A DNA stretch of 64,000 nucleotides from Psychrobacillus sp044762655 (lineage in GTDB: Bacteria; Bacillota; Bacilli; Bacillales_A; Planococcaceae): positions 62,001 to 126,000 of the forward strand of contig NZ_JBIWER010000002.1 in NCBI RefSeq assembly GCF_044762655.1, written 5' to 3'. The number at the start of each line of letters is the position of its first letter. The first letter of the stretch is position 1. The position numbers and the translations under genes are program-made. The notes beneath the pieces are model-generated. The model was not told the origin of the DNA. It saw only the letters and a list, made by a program, of their open reading frames with translations, and made no database searches. Shown piece after piece: positions 58,821-64,000 of this stretch.

Positions 58821-59558
58821 TTATTGAATTGTAAATCCGCCATCAATTGGAACAATTGCACCATTCATGAATTTCGCTTCATCAGATGCTAAAAATACTG
58901 CTAAATCTGCTACTTGTTCTACTTGTCCAAATGTACGAGTTGGTACTAAATCTTTAGGAATATCTGCTAAAACATCTTTAGTTAAAGGTGTTTCAATTGT
59001 ACCTGGGCAAAGGGCATTAATTTTAATGCCATAGCGAGCATATTCGGAAGATAAGTGTTTTGTATATCCAACTACAGCATGTTTCGTAGCGGTATAAGCT
59101 GCTCCACCCTTACCAGCAACAAGACCTGCAACTGAAGCAATATTTACGATTGAACCAGTACCACGTTCGATCATGCTTGGTAATACAGCATTTGAAAATT
59201 CGAAAACACTTGTTAAGTTAATATTTATCAAGAAATTCCATTGATCTAATGTTGTATCTAAAGATTTCGCGTACTTGTCGAATACACCTGCATTATTTAC
59301 TAATATATCAACTGGACCAAATGTTTCTTCTGTTACTTTTACGCAATTTAAAATATCTTCGGTTTTCATAACATTTACTGATATAGCGATAGCTTCGCCA
59401 CCAAACGCTTTAATTTCTTCCGCAACGGCTTGTGCACCTTCTAAATTTAAGTCAGCTACAATTATTTTTGCGCCTTCTTTTGCAAAGCGGATAGCTTCTC
59501 CTTGCCCCATACCTGACGCTGCTCCTGTAATGATAGCTACTTTGTCTTTTAATCTCAT
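58821..59558 (-). CDS. short-chain dehydrogenase/reductase (second copy)
   Basis: A 245-residue SDR, paralogue of the one at 13326. TGAASGMGQGEA (12-), NNAGVFDK, IVNIASVAGLV with catalytic Ser, YTATKHAVVG, and PGTIETPL. Substrate unknown; with an OFA-type transporter next to it, a hydroxy acid is plausible. GGGAG nine bases before the ATG at 59558 favours it over 59567. Confidence 0.88.
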   Translation of the reverse strand: MRLKDKVAIITGAASGMGQGEAIRFAKEGAKIIVADLNLEGAQAVAEEIKAFGGEAIAISVNVMKTEDILNCVKVTEETFGPVDILVNNAGVFDKYAKSLDTTLDQWNFLININLTSVFEFSNAVLPSMIERGTGSIVNIASVAGLVAGKGGAAYTATKHAVVGYTKHLSSEYARYGIKINALCPGTIETPLTKDVLADIPKDLVPTRTFGQVEQVADLAVFLASDEAKFMNGAIVPIDGGFTIQ

Positions 59559-59639
59559 ATATGACATCTCCCTCTTAGTTTGTTCATATTTTATTCACAC
59601 TTGTACAAGTTTCATGAAATGTTCACATGTCAGTGACAA

Positions 59640-59668
59640 TTTACATCTTAAACTCGTATTGATATAAT
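59640..59668 (+). promoter_or_regulatory. promoter of lysR gene
   Basis: TTTACA (59640-59645), 17 bases, TATAAT (59663-59668). Confidence 0.65.
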
Positions 59669-59693
59669 GTGAAATACTTATTAATTATTTGTA

Positions 59694-59710
59694 TATAACT
59701 TAAGGTTATA
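59694..59710. promoter_or_regulatory. palindrome at the lysR start, operator candidate
   Basis: TATAAC-TTAAG-GTTATA, a 6-5-6 inverted repeat between the -10 and the ribosome site of the LysR gene. Classic T-N11-A type; could be the autoregulatory and SDR/MFS operator. Confidence 0.5.
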
Positions 59711-59726
59711 AGAGGTGAGGCTAATT

Positions 59727-60614
59727 ATGGACTTAAATAAGTTAAAATACTTTTATATAACAGCAAAATTTGAAAATATGTCATTAGCTGCAAAAGACCT
59801 TTTGATTTCGCAGCCAGCGTTAAGCAAGGCAATTACAAACCTCGAGGCAGAGCTAGAAATGGACTTATTTTTCCGTAATGGTAAGAACATTTCATTAAAT
59901 GAAAATGGCAGGTTTTTATATAAAGAAGTAGAGCGTGTTTTCACAGTAATACGTAATTTAGAGCGTGGATTGGAAGAGAGGCGAGGTGAAGGAGATGGTA
60001 ATTTATCAATTGTTACAACTCTTCCATATACATTTACAAATATCATTGATTTATTTTTTGATGATTATCCTCATGTGAAATATCAACAAGTTCCGTTATC
60101 GAAAGAAAACTTGCAACAGTTTATTGAAAATGGCAAATATGATTTGTGTATTACAACAGAGAAAATAGAACATTCGAATGTCGAGTGGGTGCCATTATTT
60201 GAAGAAGAAATTTATTTAACTGTACCAAAATCATACAAAGAAGCAAAAAAAGGCACAATTGACTTGATGGAATTGGGGAATATATCATTTATAGGATTAA
60301 CAGACCAGTATAGTTTTCGTCAATTTACGGATCAATTTTGTAAATCAGTAGGCTATACACCTACTTATCAAGTAGAAGTAGAAGAAGCAACAACGATTTT
60401 GCAAATGGTGAAAAATGGACGTGGGGCAGCGTTTACACCTGAAACATCTGTAAATCTATATGAAGATAAAATAAAACACTTAAAAATTGAAAATGGGAAG
60501 TTTACACGTACGATTGGCTTATTAAAGCATCGGTATACATACCCGACAAAAATTTCAGAGGCATTCGTTTCGCATTGTCATAGCTATTTTCAGGATATAA
60601 AAAAAGATAATTAA
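59727..60614 (+). CDS. LysR-family regulator
   Basis: A 295-residue LTTR: N-terminal winged helix (MDLNKLKYFYITAKFENMSLAAKDLLISQPALSKAI in shortened form, residues 1-62) and a periplasmic-binding-like effector domain (about 90-295). Divergent from the SDR/MFS genes, so its likely activator. ATG at 59727 is preferred over the GTG at 59715, which overlaps the AGAGGTGAGG site. Confidence 0.88.
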   Translation: MDLNKLKYFYITAKFENMSLAAKDLLISQPALSKAITNLEAELEMDLFFRNGKNISLNENGRFLYKEVERVFTVIRNLERGLEERRGEGDGNLSIVTTLPYTFTNIIDLFFDDYPHVKYQQVPLSKENLQQFIENGKYDLCITTEKIEHSNVEWVPLFEEEIYLTVPKSYKEAKKGTIDLMELGNISFIGLTDQYSFRQFTDQFCKSVGYTPTYQVEVEEATTILQMVKNGRGAAFTPETSVNLYEDKIKHLKIENGKFTRTIGLLKHRYTYPTKISEAFVSHCHSYFQDIKKDN

Positions 60615-60830
60615 TATTATATTTATTCTTTCATTTTCTGTGGTGTAGTAATTATTTTGTTTATCTTAGAGATAGGCCGTGCTAAACCATATTGTTAAGT
60701 ACGGCTTGCTTTATTGATTGCAGTGGCATCGTACGCCTGAAAGGGAAATCAGCGATATCGTTTAAATAAAGCCTATTCTTTTAAAAAATAGAAGCACTGA
60801 GTTCTAAGTGCACTTATACTTTCATAAAAA

Positions 60831-60854
60831 AAACCCCATAAATGGGGTTTTTAA
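60831..60854. terminator. terminator of the alkaline phosphatase gene
   Basis: AAAAACCCCAT / ATGGGGTTTTT, two-base loop, A and T on both sides, eight bases past the phosphatase stop. A second, weaker hairpin AGGCCGT / ACGGCTT is at about 60673-60707. The rest of the 60615-60862 gap has no feature. Confidence 0.82.
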
Positions 60855-60862
60855 AAATAAAT

Positions 60863-62509
60863 TTATTTAGCTTTGTCAAAAAGTTGAACTGCTTCTTTGG
60901 AAACATAGAATTTACCATTGCTTTGAACAGTTATACTTTTTAGTTCCATTACTTTGCCGTTAACTTTAATAATATTTTTGTTTACAGGGAATTCGGCAAC
61001 TTTTTTTCCTTTTGTTACAACAAGTACGGGATTTTGTTTATCAGATTCATCAATCTTAACTGTTGCCTTATTTGATTTAAATGCTTCTGAAGCTTCCGTA
61101 TATAATTCTTCACTTAACTTTTTCAAATCGAATCCCATGGTTGAAGCCATAGTATGAGCAATGGCTGTATTATCAATTAAGCCGACGGGTTTATTTGGTC
61201 CGTAAGAATATAAGAATACATCCTCGCCTGTATGCCCACCGGTTGAAAATCCGATGTTTGCGCGGTTTGATAATAATTGAACAAATGTTTTACTTAGGTT
61301 TTCTGATTCGTTAAGAGCTGTCTTTTCAGCTTCGGTAGGTTTGTCAATACCGTATAGAGTAGCTACTTCTAATAGATTTGATTTATCAGCTTTTAACTTA
61401 CTTAAAGCACCTTCAAGAGTCATGGATGCTTTTTTCAAAGGATTAATATATTCAGAAACAGGAATATTAGAGTAAGTACCAGATGTGTTTATATTACCAA
61501 TTGTAATTCCGCTGTTGCCATGATCGGTAACTGCAATAACAAGTGTATTTTTGTCCTTTTTAGCAAATTCTAGTGCTTCTTTAACTGCATCATCAAATGC
61601 CAAAACATCACTAATAATACCAATTGGGTCATTTGCATGAGCTGCCCAGTCCACTTTACTTCCTTCTACCATTAAGAAGAAGCCATCTTTATCCTTTGAT
61701 AATGTTTTAATCGCTTTGTCAGTCATTTCAGCGAGCGTTGGTTCTTCTGATTTTGTTTTTTCACGATCCATATCATATGCAAGTGCATTTGGAGCAAATG
61801 ACCCCCATATCTTGCTAGATTTAGTGTTTAATAATTCATTTCTATCTTCCACAATGTCATAGCCTTTGTCATTTAAAACTTCTACTAGATTTTCGCCATC
61901 CTCACGGTTATTTCCTGCAGTGCCCGGTACAAGTGCTTCCAGTCCACCACCAAGTACGACATCAATTCCTTGATAGACTTGTTGTTCAGCAATATTATCG
62001 TATTCACTACGCTGTGTTACATGTGCTGAAAAAGCAGCTGGTGTAGCGTGCTGAATCTCAGAAGTTGCTATTAATCCAGTTGCTTTTCCATTAAGCTTAG
62101 CTCCTTCGAGGACATTCGCTACTGGTTTATATGGATTATTTGCTAATGATGAGTCAATACCAGGTGTATTTACTACTTTAGGTAAAACACCAACAAATTT
62201 ATCGTTGGTTTTGTTTCCAGTTGCTAATGCAGTTCCAGCAGGGGCAGAATCGGTAATAGCAGATTCTGCAGAGTGTGTACTTACTCCGCCTGTCATAATA
62301 CTATCTAATGCAAGTGGTTCACCCTTGTACCATTTAGCTAAATTTGTAGCACCAGCACTCGTGCCATCCATTACTAGCATGATAACATTTGCGTCTTTTT
62401 TGGAATCATTTTTAGCTTCAACTTTGTCACTTTGGCCGTAATAACCTAATGATCCCAAAGCTACAGCACTTGCGAGAGTTACTCCCATTACTTGTTTGTT
62501 TAGTTTCAT
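60863..62509 (-). CDS. secreted alkaline phosphatase
   Basis: Exported phosphomonoesterase, 548 residues, releasing phosphate from organic esters. Signal peptide (about 1-28, MKLNKQVMGVTLASAVALGS), nucleophile in DSAPAGTALATGNK, metal motifs VMDGTSAG, VEGSKVDWAAHAND, VTDHGNSG and FSTGGHTGEDV. The C-terminal 80 residues are an added copper-amine-oxidase-like strand region (KFYVSKEAVQLF). ATG at 62509 after GGAGG; codons to 62530 are upstream. Controlled by the Pho box at 62592. Confidence 0.92.
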   Translation of the reverse strand: MKLNKQVMGVTLASAVALGSLGYYGQSDKVEAKNDSKKDANVIMLVMDGTSAGATNLAKWYKGEPLALDSIMTGGVSTHSAESAITDSAPAGTALATGNKTNDKFVGVLPKVVNTPGIDSSLANNPYKPVANVLEGAKLNGKATGLIATSEIQHATPAAFSAHVTQRSEYDNIAEQQVYQGIDVVLGGGLEALVPGTAGNNREDGENLVEVLNDKGYDIVEDRNELLNTKSSKIWGSFAPNALAYDMDREKTKSEEPTLAEMTDKAIKTLSKDKDGFFLMVEGSKVDWAAHANDPIGIISDVLAFDDAVKEALEFAKKDKNTLVIAVTDHGNSGITIGNINTSGTYSNIPVSEYINPLKKASMTLEGALSKLKADKSNLLEVATLYGIDKPTEAEKTALNESENLSKTFVQLLSNRANIGFSTGGHTGEDVFLYSYGPNKPVGLIDNTAIAHTMASTMGFDLKKLSEELYTEASEAFKSNKATVKIDESDKQNPVLVVTKGKKVAEFPVNKNIIKVNGKVMELKSITVQSNGKFYVSKEAVQLFDKAK

Positions 62510-62591
62510 TGTGTATTCCTCCATCTTCATTTTGATAAAAAATTTGGTGAATATTTCACAATCACGTACATAAATGATTATATAGTTGTTA

Positions 62592-62619
62592 AGTAAATGG
62601 GATATTAATAGAGTGTAAA
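62592..62619 (-). promoter_or_regulatory. Pho box (PhoP binding repeats)
   Basis: On the minus strand TTTACA, TTAATA and TTTACT begin exactly 11 bases apart (62614-62619, 62603-62608, 62592-62597), matching the TT(A/C/T)A(C/T)A repeat with five-base spacers bound by PhoP. A TATAAT -10 follows at about ten bases, before the alkaline phosphatase gene. So the gene should be induced by phosphate starvation. Confidence 0.75.
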
Positions 62620-62705
62620 AACTACTAATTACTTCTTAGGTTAGTAATATAAATATGTAACGCCTTTTGAAGAGTGACGTCTAATTGTAAAAGGGGGAGT
62701 ACATC

Positions 62706-63155
62706 ATGAAAAAGGTCTTTTTACTCTATATTTTATTTATTGAACTCATATTTGGGGGTTGTCAAAATGAAGATAACTCAGCTAATACAATTGGGGAACA
62801 TAAAAATGTTCCTGACTATACACCTTCATCGGAGGATGTTGTAGATATGCATGGTGAAATAAAAAATAAAGAGAGATTTGAAGTGTTTCTAAATAATGTT
62901 GAAAAAGGCAATAATGATAGTATTAGAGTAGTTAGGTATACGGAGGAAGGTGATCCGATGCTTCATGATCTTGAATATGATGGTGAAGTCATAAAATCCA
63001 CAACAGACACACGAAGAGATAAATTTGGAGCGGGAAGCATTAGCAATGCAACTTGTACTTCAGCAGAGATTGTAGAAACCACGGAAAGAACTGAATATGT
63101 TCTAGAGGGCTGCGATAATACAATAGATAATATTATTTTAGTCACTTGGAAATAG
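62706..63155 (+). CDS. DUF4362 lipoprotein
   Basis: A 149-residue lipoprotein: signal peptide ending FGGC (residue 19), then a DUF4362 domain (about 40-149: DVVDMHGEIKNKERFEVFLNNVEKGNNDSIRVVRYTEEGDP). Such proteins are common in Bacillales and of unknown role. GGGGGAG precedes the ATG. Lies between the phosphatase control region and the B12 riboswitch. Confidence 0.72.
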   Translation: MKKVFLLYILFIELIFGGCQNEDNSANTIGEHKNVPDYTPSSEDVVDMHGEIKNKERFEVFLNNVEKGNNDSIRVVRYTEEGDPMLHDLEYDGEVIKSTTDTRRDKFGAGSISNATCTSAEIVETTERTEYVLEGCDNTIDNIILVTWK

Positions 63156-63270
63156 TAGGAGATGGGGTTTTCAAGAGATTTTTATTTTTAGAATTACATT
63201 ATCTATTGCTCACTTAAACACAATATGTTAGATTATATAAATGAACTTAACACAATATATAGTATGTTAA

Positions 63271-63432
63271 CGATGAAGAGGTACCTTTATGGTTTAAAAG
63301 GGAATTCGGTAAGATGCCGAAGCTGTCCCCGCAACTGTAAGTGTGGACGACTGTTGAAATAGCCACTGCGAGCAATCGTGGGAAGGTCAGCAGGAGAATG
63401 AAACACGAGCCAGTAGACCTGCCTCTTCATCG
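63271..63432 (+). ncRNA. cobalamin (B12) riboswitch
   Basis: Perfect 11-bp P1 (CGATGAAGAGG at 63271 and CCTCTTCATCG at 63422) enclosing the B12-box landmarks: AAAGGGAA, GATGCCGAAGCTGTCCCCGC, AACTGTAA, GCCACTG, GGGAAGG and GAGCCAGTAGACCTGCC. Adenosylcobalamin (or another cobalamin) binding would stop transcription at the terminator 63529-63569. Confidence 0.95.
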
Positions 63433-63528
63433 GTAAGCAACACTTTCTTCGGGGGTTGAGAGGTGGGAGCGAAGGCCTCTATCTCGAACGATTGATATGT
63501 CTTGTTGTTTCCTACTTTTTAAATCTTG

Positions 63529-63569
63529 AGCGATGGCTCAGCCGAAGATGGCTGTGACATCGCTTTTTT
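63529..63569 (+). terminator. riboswitch-controlled terminator
   Basis: AGCGATG / CATCGCT with an inner GCC / GGC helix and six T, 35 bases before the nrdA start. Confidence 0.88.
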
Positions 63570-63603
63570 GTGTTATACACGTTTAAAAATAGGAGGAACT
63601 CAA

Positions 63604-64000
63604 ATGACAATCATCTCAAACACAACGAAACAAGAAGTATTACATAATCTAATCAAAGAATTTGGGGAAGAGAAAATTGCTCCGCTTATCAAAACACATG
63701 AAAGATGGACACAAAAGCACCCCGAAGGTACAATAGCCGCTTGGTCGAAGTCAATGTCACTGGAAGCTTTAAGCTTTCTAGATGAGCAAGAAACGTACTG
63801 GACCTTTGTAGCTGCACGAATCCATCTAGCAGAAGTTTACGAACAAGTAGCTGAACGAAGAAAAACAACTGCCGATGCGGTATACACAAAATTTGCAAAA
63901 AATGTACATCTCTTAAGTGAAAAAGGCATTTATGATAAACGACTTAAAGAAGCATATTCCCTACCAGAACTTGAACAGCTATCAGAAATCCTCGTACAAG
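63604..64000 (+). CDS. nrdA: ribonucleotide reductase class I alpha subunit, N-terminal part
   Basis: First 132 codons of a gene cut by the window end. The start WTFVAARIHLAEVYEQVAERR and YTKFAKNVHLLSEKGIYDKRLKEAY matches the N-terminal domain of class I NrdA/NrdE large subunits; the active site lies beyond the window. AGGAGG before the ATG. The B12 riboswitch in front suggests that this B12-independent enzyme is switched off when cobalamin is present, as in organisms with a second, B12-dependent (class II) reductase. The class call rests on the N-terminus only. Confidence 0.75.
   Translation, partial: MTIISNTTKQEVLHNLIKEFGEEKIAPLIKTHERWTQKHPEGTIAAWSKSMSLEALSFLDEQETYWTFVAARIHLAEVYEQVAERRKTTADAVYTKFAKNVHLLSEKGIYDKRLKEAYSLPELEQLSEILVQ

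Noticed and set aside
1..64000. tRNA, rRNA, IS element or prophage
   Set aside because: No clover-leaf, rRNA core sequence, intact transposase or phage structural gene was recognised on either strand.

Overview
The window is about 36-38% G+C chromosomal DNA from a low-GC Gram-positive bacterium. It most resembles Bacillales of the Planococcaceae type (Psychrobacillus, Sporosarcina or Lysinibacillus relatives). The basis for this is the gene set (LiaFSR-LiaH, YkvS-, YhfH- and YmfJ-like small proteins, DbpA, a SAM riboswitch before metY), the strong AGGAGG-type ribosome sites, frequent TTG/GTG starts, and a meso-diaminopimelate dehydrogenase, a known Lysinibacillus-type enzyme. I see no rRNA, tRNA, CRISPR array, prophage or intact insertion sequence.

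Layout. 0-7 kb: recQ, YkvS-like, dbpA, NUDIX hydrolase, AI-2E-type transporter, PH-domain and DUF1992 proteins, and a broken bioY. 7-10 kb: DUF3243 pair, FhuF-like ferric reductase divergent from a candidate Fur-controlled small RNA, then a malic enzyme. 10-20 kb: EmrE-type exporter with pepT, lysoplasmalogenase, an SDR/TetR/MaoC-like group, FMN reductase with DoxX, RDD protein with M3 oligopeptidase, DUF2087 regulator. 20-24 kb: small accessory genes separated by degenerate dispersed repeats, then YdcF and a PlsY paralogue. 23.6-28.2 kb: merR with CNNM/CorC gene, then a SAM-riboswitch methionine unit (metY, hom). 28-32 kb: EamA exporter and an ECF sigma factor with an unusual leucine-rich-repeat partner. 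33-37 kb: LytTR regulator divergent from the glyoxylate shunt (aceA, aceB). 37-44 kb: two BsuPI lipoproteins, an OmpR-type two-component system with a 56-residue overlapping ORF between its genes, and 21-bp periodic repeats. 44-50 kb: NERD, DinB, P-loop, VOC, ddh and small genes with more dispersed repeats. 50-57 kb: envelope-stress block (liaR-liaS-liaF, liaH, Lmo0954-like; metallophosphoesterase, DedA, uppP). 57-64 kb: MFS/SDR divergent from LysR, Pho-box-controlled alkaline phosphatase, DUF4362 lipoprotein, and a cobalamin riboswitch in front of a partial nrdA.

How the genes connect. The lia genes sense bacitracin-type damage, and the nearby DedA-uppP pair recycles undecaprenyl phosphate, the carrier that bacitracin traps. 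The SAM and B12 riboswitches tie methionine synthesis and ribonucleotide reduction to cofactor state. A Fur box joins ferric siderophore reduction to a likely iron-sparing RNA. The malic enzyme and glyoxylate shunt balance C4 and C2 carbon.

The signals I rate highest are the Fur-type RNA, the ECF/LRR pair, the ORF sandwiched between regulator and kinase, the B12 riboswitch-nrdA pairing, the exact 21-bp periodic arrays, and the odd translation starts of merR, the CNNM gene and the NERD gene. All function calls rest on reading motifs by eye; no database search was run.
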